This document shows, one piece after another, positions 6,704-13,063 of a stretch of 13,063 nucleotides of DNA (its first letter is position 1; each line of letters begins with the position of its first letter). The translations under genes and the position numbers were made by a program. The stretch comes from Neobacillus cucumis (lineage in GTDB: Bacteria > Bacillota > Bacilli > Bacillales_B > DSM-18226), in the NCBI RefSeq assembly GCF_023715505.1, contig NZ_JAMBOH010000060.1:1-13063 (forward strand), in the 5' to 3' direction. Under the pieces are notes generated by a model. That model was not told the DNA's origin, made no database searches, and worked only from the letters and a program-made list of their open reading frames with translations.

Positions 6704-6880
6704 AATTGAGAGGTTAGCTTTATTAAAAATAGAACATTCCCATTTGGGGGGCGCAATGGTTTACGCACTCTCTAGAGTAACGTCGAATTGTAGTTCATCT
6801 ACCTGAGAGTTTTGTTCCAAATGTTTTTTATTGGAACTGGCTCCTTGGGTCGCATAGTTAATGCACTCTCCTGCAACCAT
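6690..6880 (-). promoter_or_regulatory. Tandem glycine riboswitch (gcvT type), apparently orphan
   Basis: Minus-strand sequence shows the two-aptamer glycine fold. Aptamer 1: GGAGAG (6871-6866), CCCAAGGAGC (6849-6840), a P3 hairpin GTTCCAA/TTGGAAC (6837-6831/6820-6814) and ACTCTCAGG (6810-6802). After a linker ending GACG, aptamer 2 has TAGAGAGTGCG (6774-6764), CCAAATGGGAA (6747-6737) and CCTCTC plus AAAAGGACAGAG (6713-6691). These match the conserved skeleton of Bacillus gcvT leaders. Differences: CCGAAGG appears as CCCAAGG in aptamer 1, and aptamer 2 has a weak P3 and lacks the conserved AGGC after CTCTC. It starts only about 40 bases after the stop of the M20 gene on the same strand. No gcv or glycine-transporter gene follows. 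Confidence 0.82.
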
Positions 6881-6917
6881 CATCCGTTTTTCTAACTAGA
6901 CCATTCAATTCCAGCTA

Positions 6918-8351
6918 TCAGATTGTCGGCTCTAAAAAAGCTTCCTTATTTGATACAGGTGGTTTCACGTCAGCTGGAATACCTGCCTTGTATTCTACTC
7001 CTTTTGTACTTGCAGCAAATTCCTCTTTTGCTTTTTCAAGAATGCCATTTGGATCAAGAAGCAGTTCGTAGGCGGATAATGCCATTATTTTTGCCGAATA
7101 TTGCATTCCCTTCATGCCGATGGTTGAACCGAATGAAGCGGTAGCCTGCCATGAATGCAGCTGAACCCCTAGCGGTGCACAGGCAGTCATAATTTGTCCC
7201 ATTGGTGTAATCCACGAAACATCACCCACGTCAGATGATCCTCCCATAGTTGTCCCAAACTGATTTGTATCGTTATAAAAATGTGGATTGAGCAGGGTGT
7301 CTGCATTCTTGTCCGACATTTGACGCTTCACTGCAGCTATAACAGATGGATCGATCGTTTGGACGAGTTCCTCGGCAAATTTTTCTTCTTCGGGGGTGTA
7401 CGTCATCTGTCCTGCTGCTTCCGCCTGTTTAAACATGAGCTCATTAAGGGTTTTATTTGGCAATGTATCGTAGCACCCGGATTTGATCTCCCAGCGGACA
7501 GAAGTTTCAGTCATCATCGCTGCCCCTTGCGCTACTTTTATTAATCTCTCTTTTAGTTCATCTACCTGCTTACGGTCGCTTGCCCGCAAGAAATAATAGA
7601 CACTGGCTGCGTCTGGCACGATGTTTGGTGCTGCCCCGCCATTTGTGATCTGATAATGAATTCTGGAACCATCCGGAACATGTTCCCGTAAATAGTTGGC
7701 ACCAACATTCATCAGTTCAACTGCATCCAGGGCGCTGCGGCCGAGATGTGGAGCCGCTCCGGCATGGGAGGTTCTTCCTGAAAAGAAAAACTCGACAGCT
7801 GTTAATGCCTGCATACTGGCATTGGCTGTACTGTTATATGTCCAAGGATGCCATGTCAGCGTACAATCTAGATCATCAAATGCACCGGATCGGGCCATAA
7901 ATGTTTTTCCGGAAAGTAACTCCTCTGCGGGGCAGCCGTAATAACGGATGGTACCGGAAAGCCTTTCCACTTCCATCTGCTCCTTAAGAGCAACAACTGC
8001 CTCTACTCCCGCTGTTCCTAATAAATTATGTCCACAGCCATGTCCCGGCCCATTCGGAACAACTGGGGAATATTCCGGACATACTTGCTGAGACAACCCC
8101 GGCAGTGCGTCGAATTCACCAAGGATCCCAATCACTGGTTTACCGGTACCATATTCTGCGATAAAGGCTGTTGGGATATCTCCGACCCCGGCAGTAATCG
8201 TAAAACCAGCTTCTTCCAACACTTTGATTTGTAAGGCGGATGCGAAACTTTCCCTATAGCCCACTTCAGGATGATCCCAAATTTGTTTTGCCACATCGAC
8301 GAATTTTGATTCGTTCTCCTCAATCCAGCTTACAATATCACTTTTTCCCAT
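6918..8351 (-). CDS. M20-family amidohydrolase, AbgB-like
   Basis: This 477-residue cytoplasmic metallohydrolase matches the AbgB branch of M20 (E. coli AbgB, p-aminobenzoyl-glutamate hydrolase subunit B, is about 480 residues). It is expected to cut an amide bond joining an acyl or aromatic acid to an amino acid using a two-metal centre. Landmarks are GEFDALPG (78-85), GHGCGH (103-108, metal-binding C106/H108), PAEE (141-144, catalytic Glu), WHPW (167-170), the dimerisation-domain segment SGRTSHAGAAPH (191-202), SDVGDVSW (373-380) and H399. All core residues look present. AGAGG (8361-8365) precedes the ATG. It lies 62 bases after the MFS transporter and is probably cotranscribed. No AbgA partner is in the window, so it may act alone. 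Substrate not determinable: PABA-glutamate, N-acyl amino acid or dipeptide are options. Confidence 0.85.
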   Translation of the reverse strand: MGKSDIVSWIEENESKFVDVAKQIWDHPEVGYRESFASALQIKVLEEAGFTITAGVGDIPTAFIAEYGTGKPVIGILGEFDALPGLSQQVCPEYSPVVPNGPGHGCGHNLLGTAGVEAVVALKEQMEVERLSGTIRYYGCPAEELLSGKTFMARSGAFDDLDCTLTWHPWTYNSTANASMQALTAVEFFFSGRTSHAGAAPHLGRSALDAVELMNVGANYLREHVPDGSRIHYQITNGGAAPNIVPDAASVYYFLRASDRKQVDELKERLIKVAQGAAMMTETSVRWEIKSGCYDTLPNKTLNELMFKQAEAAGQMTYTPEEEKFAEELVQTIDPSVIAAVKRQMSDKNADTLLNPHFYNDTNQFGTTMGGSSDVGDVSWITPMGQIMTACAPLGVQLHSWQATASFGSTIGMKGMQYSAKIMALSAYELLLDPNGILEKAKEEFAASTKGVEYKAGIPADVKPPVSNKEAFLEPTI

Positions 8352-8413
8352 ATCTTATTACCTCTTTTCAAATTATCTTTTGTGAGAACACAAATAAGAG
8401 AAATGAAAGTTAT

Positions 8414-9649
8414 TTAGCTTACTGTTTTGGCAGCTGCATGGTCTACGACGGCCTGCTTTTTCTCTGACGGTAAAAATAATGTAATCACGGCAGCGACTAC
8501 GCAGCATATTGTTAAAAACATGAACGCACTTTTGTATGAGCCACCAGACGCAGAAATAAGTGCTCCCATGATCATTGGAGAAAAAATACCTGCAGCTTGT
8601 CCGCCAAAATTAATCATACCAAATGCGGTACCCACAACCTTCGCCTCCATAGCACGGTGAGGCAGCGTAAAGATGAAGCTAAAAATATATGACAAAAAAG
8701 TAAATGCAATGGACTGGAATAAAATAACTTGGAAAATGGTTGTAGACTGTGCCATCAGATAAAGAGAAATCCCAAGAATAATGATACCGATGAGAACTCC
8801 AGTCTTTGCATAAGAACCAAACTTATTTATAATTCTGCCGCTAATAATCATGCCGAGAGTTAAGAACAAAGAAGGGATAGCGCTTAAAAATCCAACTGAT
8901 TTGAGATTGATTCCCAGAACCTGCATCAAGTAGGAAGGCATCCATGACATGAGGCCCCAGCTTGTAATATTAACAAAAAAGAAAATGATCAGGACTTTCC
9001 ATAGATAGGAGTTTCGAAGAAGCCTTTGGTACTCTTCTTTACTTGGCTTTTGTGCTTTTTCGGAATCAGCAAATTCACCTTTTCTTCTTGTTGAAAGGAG
9101 AAACCAAATGATTGAGATGATACCTAGCATCGATATAGCCAAAAAGACATGGCGCCACCCAAGCCAAACGAGCAGTGGTGCAACTAAAATTGGAGCAATC
9201 GCTGACCCCAGTCCATTTGAGGACATCATCGTTGATTGTGCCTTCGTCCTTTTCTCTTTTGAAAAATAATCAGATATGGCCTTAGTACTACCTGCAGGGA
9301 ACGCGCCTTCCCCGAGTCCGAATAAAAGACGGATGAGAAATAAAGAAGTTAGCGACCAGGCAAAGCCAGTCAATCCGGTAAATATGGACCACATCAAAAC
9401 CGCTACTACGATTACCCTCCGCGAGCCAAAACGATCCGCGAGCCAGCCACCGGGAATCTGCATTAAGGCATATCCAAAGAAAAAGGAACTCAAGATAATC
9501 CCTAATTGTGAAGCATCGAGTGATAAATCCTTACCCATTTGTACAATGGAAAGATTAATAGTAGTCCGGTCAATGTATGATACAATCCAGGTGAAGTAAA
9601 GTGCTAATAAAGTCATGTTTCCATTTGGTGCCTTAATTTTATCCTTCAT
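8414..9649 (-). CDS. MFS transporter, anion:cation symporter (ACS) type
   Basis: This 411-residue inner-membrane carrier has about 12 predicted helices and a central cytoplasmic loop near 186-212. The opening YFTWIVSYIDRTTINLS (18-34), motif A GGWLADRFGSRR (67-78) and GLGEGAFPAGSTKAISDYF (111-129) are typical of ACS-family importers for organic anions such as glucarate, galactonate, phthalate or allantoate. These usually use proton symport. A strong AAAAAGGAG (9658-9666) sets the ATG. It is first in a two-gene operon with the AbgB-like hydrolase, reading from a promoter at 9722-9750 and divergent from a PucR-type regulator. The pairing implies import of the amide substrate that the hydrolase cuts. 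Confidence 0.88.
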   Translation of the reverse strand: MKDKIKAPNGNMTLLALYFTWIVSYIDRTTINLSIVQMGKDLSLDASQLGIILSSFFFGYALMQIPGGWLADRFGSRRVIVVAVLMWSIFTGLTGFAWSLTSLFLIRLLFGLGEGAFPAGSTKAISDYFSKEKRTKAQSTMMSSNGLGSAIAPILVAPLLVWLGWRHVFLAISMLGIISIIWFLLSTRRKGEFADSEKAQKPSKEEYQRLLRNSYLWKVLIIFFFVNITSWGLMSWMPSYLMQVLGINLKSVGFLSAIPSLFLTLGMIISGRIINKFGSYAKTGVLIGIIILGISLYLMAQSTTIFQVILFQSIAFTFLSYIFSFIFTLPHRAMEAKVVGTAFGMINFGGQAAGIFSPMIMGALISASGGSYKSAFMFLTICCVVAAVITLFLPSEKKQAVVDHAAAKTVS

Positions 9650-9712
9650 ACTACACGCTCCTTTTTAATTTTCACATACATCCCTTTCTTCAAAAAATCA
9701 ATCATAAGAAAG

Positions 9713-9726
9713 TGTAAGCCCTTTCT
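9713..9726 (+). promoter_or_regulatory. cre-like site (CcpA) overlapping the operon -10 box
   Basis: TGTAAGCCCTTTCT agrees with the cre consensus TGWAANCGNTNWCA at all but two defined positions. It overlaps the -10 box of the MFS-hydrolase promoter, a common repression position. Carbon catabolite control is plausible for a catabolic operon, but the two mismatches, one in the central CG, make it tentative. Confidence 0.3.
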
Positions 9727-9750
9727 ATTTTTTGCCACTCTCCTTGTCAA
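9722..9750 (-). promoter_or_regulatory. Sigma-A promoter of the MFS-hydrolase operon
   Basis: On the minus strand a perfect TTGACA (9750-9745) is followed after 17 bases by TAGAAA (9727-9722), about 70 bases before the transporter ATG. A perfect -35 with a weak -10 fits a regulated promoter. Confidence 0.6.
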
Positions 9751-9801
9751 TAAAGTTATTTAAATAATAAATTAGAATTTTCAAAAAATCACCAGTAAAA
9801 C

Positions 9802-9829
9802 ACACAATGTAATTTACAAATGATTGTGT
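9802..9829. promoter_or_regulatory. Inverted repeat ACACAAT/ATTGTGT, candidate operator
   Basis: Perfect 7-bp arms at 9802-9808 and 9823-9829 have centres 21 bp apart (two helical turns). Matching flanks (AAxACACAAT) extend both arms. It lies between the two divergent start sites, just upstream of the regulator's TATAAT box (9850-9855). The regulator gene's best -35 candidates, TTGTGT and TTCACA, are badly spaced at 20 and 13 bases. Binding by the adjacent PucR-type protein is inference. Confidence 0.45.
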
Positions 9830-9900
9830 ATTCACATAATTAATGCAATTATAATAAGTATAAATATTTAAAAAACTCATTAACAAAGGGGGAAACATCT

Positions 9901-11970
9901 TTGTTATCTAACAAAAATACTCCTTCGATAGAAAAGTTTAGTCGTTCAACATTACATGTTTGGACATTAAATTCCTATACGAATTGGGTTCATGTTTGCG
10001 GAGTTCAACTGTCTATGGAGGAAGAGCAAGTTTACAAAAAATTAAAATGGCCCGAAATACAAAATGAGGAATATTTAGCATCATGGTACGACCCGCAAAT
10101 AAAATGTCAATTGTTCACCTTTGAAACCGACTCTCCTGAGTCGATGACAGTTCATGCCTTAATTCACTCCGAAAAACAGCTTTCGGCAACGGAATCTGAG
10201 AATTTTGTCATGCAGATTCGTTATATGCTTGTTCAACAATCTCTTGAACTTATTTGGGAAGAGCACGACGCATGGCTTCAGGGCTTGAATTCACTTACTT
10301 CCAATCTGGATTTGAATGAGCTTCTGCATAATATCATGCAAAACGCTCTGATCGCCATTCCAACAGTGGATAGAGGTTTTTTTACACTCTATGACCAGGA
10401 GCTGCAAAGGCTTCTACCGATAGCAGCTATTGGCATGGGAGAATCGATTTATGATTTTAAAACCGAAATCGGTGAGGGGATTGCGGGAAAAGTATTTCGA
10501 GATGAGAAAGGGAACATTTACAATCCCGAACAAGTCATAGAAGGAATAAGCAATATAAAGGAGAAAAACTATAAAAACTTAATGAAGGCCGCTGGAGGTC
10601 CGGAATCTATACCACCTGTAATCGCAGTTCCTGTCAGAATGAATAAAGAAAAGCATGGTGTAATGGTTGTCCACCAAACGAAAAAAAATACTCGAAAGCT
10701 GACGAGCAAAGATTTACGCCGGTTACAAGGCTTTGCCGATCAGGCGGCCATCGCCATCTCGAATGCCAGGCTGTTTTCCGAGCTCCGTCAAAAAAACGAA
10801 TATTTGATAAAACGGAATCAAATTCATGAAGTTTTTACTAACCTTTCTTTGAAAAATGCCGATTTGGTGAAGATCGTGCAAACGGTTGAACGCCTGGTTG
10901 GTCTGCCGGTTTTTCTTTTCGATTTAACCAAAAACGAATGGTATCCACGTTCCTCAGATCAACTTTTACAACTTGAAGACACGATACTATCTGAAGACTT
11001 GGTGAATCGGGTGGAAACTTTATCGATCACGGTTAACCAAGTAGACTTCCATTTGTATCCGATTGCGAACGAGGGTTTTCCGATTGGTTATTTTACAGTA
11101 GAGTTACGCATGCCTTTACAGCCTCTTGATACGGTCGTGTTAGAGCAGGCTGGAGCTTTAGTAGCGCTAAAAATGGTTAATACGTACTCAATGACAGATA
11201 TGTATTATGAAAAGATCTATGAGTTCTTTAATGAGCTCTTACTATACCGTGAACCAAAATCACTAATGTACCAATCGAGGGAATATGGTCTATCCCCTGA
11301 GAAACCCTTTTTTGTGGCTGTTTTACAGATTAAGGAAAATGGGAATAACAAACAGAAGCGGGAGACACATATGAGACAGCTAATCGCTTCCGTAAATAAA
11401 GCGCTTAAACAGTCTGACCATCTTCTCTTCGGTTTTCAAGATAAAGTAACCATGATCATTCATGTTGACAATGAGACGAGCAGGGAGAACATTATTAGAA
11501 AAATTAAAACTGTTGGAAGCCTGTGGAAAAATGACCGTTCAACTGTCCTCCGCGGTGGGATGGGAAGATTTTATACGGGTCTTGAGTATATTGCAAAAAG
11601 TACAGAGGAAGCTAATAAATCACTATCCTATCTCTTAAATCGTGATATTTCAGGTATATTGCAATATGAAAAAATTGGGCTTAACCGTTTATTTTTAAAT
11701 CAAGATCCTAAGGAAATTGAGCAGTTTATCCAGGAAGTTTTATCTCCACTTCAATCACCCAAGGTGAAAGCCGGTGACTTGGAGCTAACACTTAAAACAT
11801 ACATTGATACCAATCGTTCCGTCTCTATGACAGCAGACCGGTTACATATTCACTCAAATACACTTTACCATCGATTAAGAAGAATAGAGGACGCACTGCA
11901 GGTTGACCTCAGCGACCCGGAGGATTGGCTAACGGTACAATTGGCTTGTTTTTTGAGCGAAACGTATTAG
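9901..11970 (+). CDS. GAF-domain PucR/CdaR-type transcriptional regulator
   Basis: This 689-residue cytoplasmic regulator has a poorly recognised N-terminus (1-120), a GAF domain (about 138-292) probably sensing a small ligand, a helical linker, a CdaR/GGDEF-like region (about 465-580) lacking an active GGDEF motif, and a C-terminal PucR helix-turn-helix (about 628-685). The last has the signature HSNTLYHRLRRIEDALQVDL (651-670). Such proteins usually activate a neighbouring catabolic operon when the substrate is present. The start is TTG, placed 7 bases after GGGGGA at 9888-9893; no suitably placed ATG exists nearby. It is transcribed away from the MFS-hydrolase operon across a 251-base region with paired sites, so that operon is the likely target. 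The effector is unknown. Confidence 0.88.
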   Translation: MLSNKNTPSIEKFSRSTLHVWTLNSYTNWVHVCGVQLSMEEEQVYKKLKWPEIQNEEYLASWYDPQIKCQLFTFETDSPESMTVHALIHSEKQLSATESENFVMQIRYMLVQQSLELIWEEHDAWLQGLNSLTSNLDLNELLHNIMQNALIAIPTVDRGFFTLYDQELQRLLPIAAIGMGESIYDFKTEIGEGIAGKVFRDEKGNIYNPEQVIEGISNIKEKNYKNLMKAAGGPESIPPVIAVPVRMNKEKHGVMVVHQTKKNTRKLTSKDLRRLQGFADQAAIAISNARLFSELRQKNEYLIKRNQIHEVFTNLSLKNADLVKIVQTVERLVGLPVFLFDLTKNEWYPRSSDQLLQLEDTILSEDLVNRVETLSITVNQVDFHLYPIANEGFPIGYFTVELRMPLQPLDTVVLEQAGALVALKMVNTYSMTDMYYEKIYEFFNELLLYREPKSLMYQSREYGLSPEKPFFVAVLQIKENGNNKQKRETHMRQLIASVNKALKQSDHLLFGFQDKVTMIIHVDNETSRENIIRKIKTVGSLWKNDRSTVLRGGMGRFYTGLEYIAKSTEEANKSLSYLLNRDISGILQYEKIGLNRLFLNQDPKEIEQFIQEVLSPLQSPKVKAGDLELTLKTYIDTNRSVSMTADRLHIHSNTLYHRLRRIEDALQVDLSDPEDWLTVQLACFLSETY

Positions 11971-11972
11971 AG

Positions 11973-12024
11973 AGAGGTTCCTAGTATAGTAACTAGACTC
12001 AAACAATAAAAAAGACCTCTTTTC
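11973..12024 (+). terminator. Probable terminator after the PucR-type regulator
   Basis: AGAGGT (11973-11978) can pair with ACCTCT (12015-12020), followed by TTTTC, enclosing a second small stem CTAGT/ACTAG (11981-11996). The long interior lowers confidence, but the position 3 bases after the stop codon is right. Confidence 0.4.
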
Positions 12025-12083
12025 AATTGGTCAAAAATCTTCTTGCTATGCGATTTCTAAAAACAGAGAAGGTGTATTGATAG

Positions 12084-12100
12084 GTTATTATGATAATAAC
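12084..12100. promoter_or_regulatory. 17-bp palindrome GTTATTATGATAATAAC
   Basis: This is a perfect 8-1-8 inverted repeat. Its inner 7-1-7 core differs from the PerR-type box (TTATAATNATTATAA) at one position per half, and less well resembles Fur boxes. It lies 68 bases upstream of the broken Abi_2-like gene. Whether any regulator uses it is unknown. Confidence 0.35.
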
Positions 12101-12103
12101 AGA

Positions 12104-12141
12104 ACCCGCCACGCCTCTTAACAATGCGGACCAAGGTGGGT
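12104..12141. other. Hairpin ACCCGCC/GGTGGGT between regulator and Abi_2 remnant
   Basis: Seven-bp arms with one G-U pair surround a 24-base GC-rich loop that could form an inner CGC/GCG pairing. No strong T-run follows in either direction, only TCATTTTAT on the right. It could be a weak terminator or leader structure of the following gene remnant. Confidence 0.3.
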
Positions 12142-12168
12142 CATTTTATGTATAGGAGTAATGTAAAA

Positions 12169-12365
12169 ATGGATCCTGAGAAAGATAAAGTTAAGTCACC
12201 TACTACTTATAAGAACAAGTAGAATTATTAAAAGGTAGAAATCTACATATAGAAAGTAAATGCAAAAAAGTATTACACAGAATTAATTATTACCGTTTAT
12301 CAGCTTATGGCGTTACTTTAAAAGATCTCCTTAACAAGGATAAATACAGAGGAGCCCATAAATGA
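12169..12365 (+). pseudogene. Abi_2-type abortive-infection gene, frameshifted N-terminal remnant
   Basis: An ATG with a TAGGAG site opens MDPEKDKVKSPTTYKNK and stops at 12220-12222. A shift near 12214 opens another frame from 12216 to the stop at 12363-12365: QVELLKGRNLHIESK, then RINYYRLSAYGVTLKDLL. The order KSPTTYKxQVELLKxRxL followed by INYYRLSAY is the characteristic N-terminus of Abi_2 (AbiD/AbiF-like) proteins, which mediate phage exclusion in Firmicutes and normally have about 300 residues. One missing base at about 12213-12215 restores the frame. The gene then ends after roughly 65 codons and the catalytic remainder is gone, so it is a decayed fragment. A sequencing error could explain the shift but not the truncation. 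Confidence 0.7.
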
Positions 12366-12632
12366 TCAAAGAAGAGCCTTCTATCCAAAGTATAGCAAAC
12401 ATCAAAAAATGTTAATTAAAATGAGTACCAAATTGTTGTATACTAATTTAATACTCATTAATTGGTATAGTGTGATTTATATGGAATATCCACTAGGGAA
12501 CACAAAAGTGAGGTGTGTCCTACTAATGAAAAAATTCATTATTTTTATTAATAGATCTCTAGTTGCTATTGACCATAAAGGCTAATACTTTCAAAAACTT
12601 CTTTAGAGTTTTATTTTTTTTGCAAAAAGAAG
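12366..12632. other. AT-rich gap between Abi_2 remnant and rrn promoters
   Basis: No convincing gene. It holds an inverted repeat AATGAGTA/TACTCATT (12420-12427 and 12452-12459, 24-base loop). It also holds a 19-codon ORF at 12526-12585 (MKKFIIFINRSLVAIDHKG) with a GTGAGGTG site. The peptide is not recognised and could be chance in AT-rich DNA. Confidence 0.4.
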
Positions 12633-12662
12633 TTGACTTACACACGGATTTTTTGTTATATT
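12633..12662 (+). promoter_or_regulatory. rrn promoter P1
   Basis: TTGACT (12633-12638) and TATATT (12657-12662) are 18 bases apart, the upstream one of two tandem rRNA promoters typical of Bacillus. A CTGTCGCTAA sequence lies just past the expected start (12668-12677) and recurs after P2, suggesting the promoters arose by duplication. The A/T-rich tract before -35 could act as an UP element. Confidence 0.75.
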
Positions 12663-12704
12663 ATTATCTGTCGCTAAGGCGGCGAAGTTAAATTAAAAAA
12701 GATG

Positions 12705-12733
12705 TTGACTTTTACGAGGTAACATTTTATAAT
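12705..12733 (+). promoter_or_regulatory. rrn promoter P2
   Basis: TTGACT (12705-12710), a 17-base spacer and a perfect TATAAT (12728-12733) make the strongest promoter in the window. The start is expected near 12740, about 125 bases before mature 16S. CTGTCGCTAA recurs at 12742-12751. Confidence 0.85.
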
Positions 12734-12765
12734 TAATCTCGCTGTCGCTAATTGAAGTGATGTAT

Positions 12766-12779
12766 TGTTCTTTGAAAAC
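12766..12779 (+). promoter_or_regulatory. rrn leader boxA-like antitermination site
   Basis: TGTTCTTTGAAAAC matches the boxA-type element of Bacillus rRNA leaders, where NusB/NusE assemble to prevent premature termination. The leader continues to 12863 with AAAACGTCAAC-type sequence probably contributing to the RNase III processing stem. Confidence 0.7.
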
Positions 12780-12863
12780 TAAACAAACAAAAACGTCAAC
12801 AAACAATAATATTAGTTTCTACTATAGAAACTAAGCCAACGTAACAAATTGAGCTAATCAACT

Positions 12864-13063
12864 TTCATGGAGAGTTTGATCCTGGCTCAGGACGAACGCT
12901 GGCGGCGTGCCTAATACATGCAAGTCGAGCGAATCGATAGGAGCTTGCTCCTGTTGGTTAGCGGCGGACGGGTGAGTAACACGTGGGCAACCTGCCTGTA
13001 AGACTGGGATAACACCGGGAAACCGGTGCTAATACCGGATAATCCTTTTCCTCTCATGAGGAA
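12864..13063 (+). rRNA. 16S ribosomal RNA, 5' 200 bases (partial)
   Basis: The universal 5' primer site AGAGTTTGATCCTGGCTCAG is at 12871-12890, placing mature base 1 near 12864 by E. coli numbering. GACGAACGCTGGCGGCG, CATGCAAGTCGAGCG and GCGGCGGACGGGTGAGTAA follow in the expected order. The variable V1-V2 sequence and GATAATCC resemble Bacillus/Neobacillus-like Bacillaceae. The gene leaves the window, so the rest of the operon is not visible. Confidence 0.98.

Noticed and set aside
498..9649. Many shorter open frames antisense to the helicase, hydrolase and transporter genes
   Set aside because: They lie wholly within well-supported genes on the other strand, lack ribosome binding sites and give low-complexity or unrecognisable proteins.
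9887..9903. An ATG start for the PucR-type regulator
   Set aside because: No suitably placed ATG exists upstream or nearby downstream; TTG at 9901 with GGGGGA 7 bases before it is the only well-placed start.
12104..12141. T-box leader antiterminator (AGGTGGGT resembles the T-box)
   Set aside because: The T-box core AGGGTGGNACCGCG is not present, no specifier stem is visible, and no synthetase or amino-acid gene follows.
12526..12585. 19-codon ORF MKKFIIFINRSLVAIDHKG as a separate gene
   Set aside because: A fair ribosome binding site, but no recognised family, no promoter, and an AT-rich composition that makes such ORFs common.

Overview
This looks like chromosomal DNA of a low-GC, spore-former-type Bacillaceae. 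Support comes from purine-rich GAGGAGG/AAAGGGG ribosome binding sites, sigma-A promoters, a YwqA-type Snf2 helicase and a Bacillus-style rrn leader. The first 200 bases of a 16S rRNA gene also fit Bacillus/Neobacillus-like organisms; the genus is an inference. The window starts inside an insertion sequence and ends inside an rRNA operon, two repeats that commonly break assemblies, so it may be a nearly whole contig.

Layout. 1-126: one end of an IS256-family element, with the first nine codons of its transposase on the minus strand. 134-341: four tandem 52-bp units, each able to form a hairpin, plus a decayed fifth. 498-1340 (-): a DDAH/arginine-deiminase-fold hydrolase. 1510-2172 (+): a DUF1835-like protein of unknown function. 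2269-2538 (+): a small secreted Excalibur-domain protein with its own promoter and terminator. 2670-5591 (-): an Snf2-family helicase carrying in frame a short repeat that also lies just beyond its 3' end. 5874-6275 (-): a small four-helix, histidine-rich membrane protein related to cytochrome oxidase subunit I.

6276-6917 has no ordinary gene. On the minus strand it holds a tandem glycine riboswitch and its terminator. The second aptamer looks eroded, and no gene follows except a 19-24 codon ORF that stops at a second terminator. It appears to be an orphan riboswitch left behind by loss of a glycine-responsive gene, or a 3' element of the operon that precedes it.

6918-9649 (-) is a two-gene operon: an ACS-type MFS importer followed by an AbgB-like M20 amidohydrolase. 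Divergent from it at 9901-11970 (+) is a GAF/PucR-type regulator. The 250-bp intergenic region holds a sigma-A promoter, a cre-like site and an inverted repeat that could be the regulator's operator. Together these suggest a substrate-inducible system that takes up and hydrolyses an N-acyl amino acid or similar amide.

11971-12632 contains small hairpins and a frameshifted, truncated Abi_2-type phage-defence gene. 12633-12863 is the rrn promoter region (two tandem promoters and a boxA-like element), leading into the 16S rRNA gene that runs off the window.

The best candidates for a second look are the orphan tandem glycine riboswitch, the mobile repeat domesticated inside the helicase, and the tandem hairpin array beside the IS256 end.
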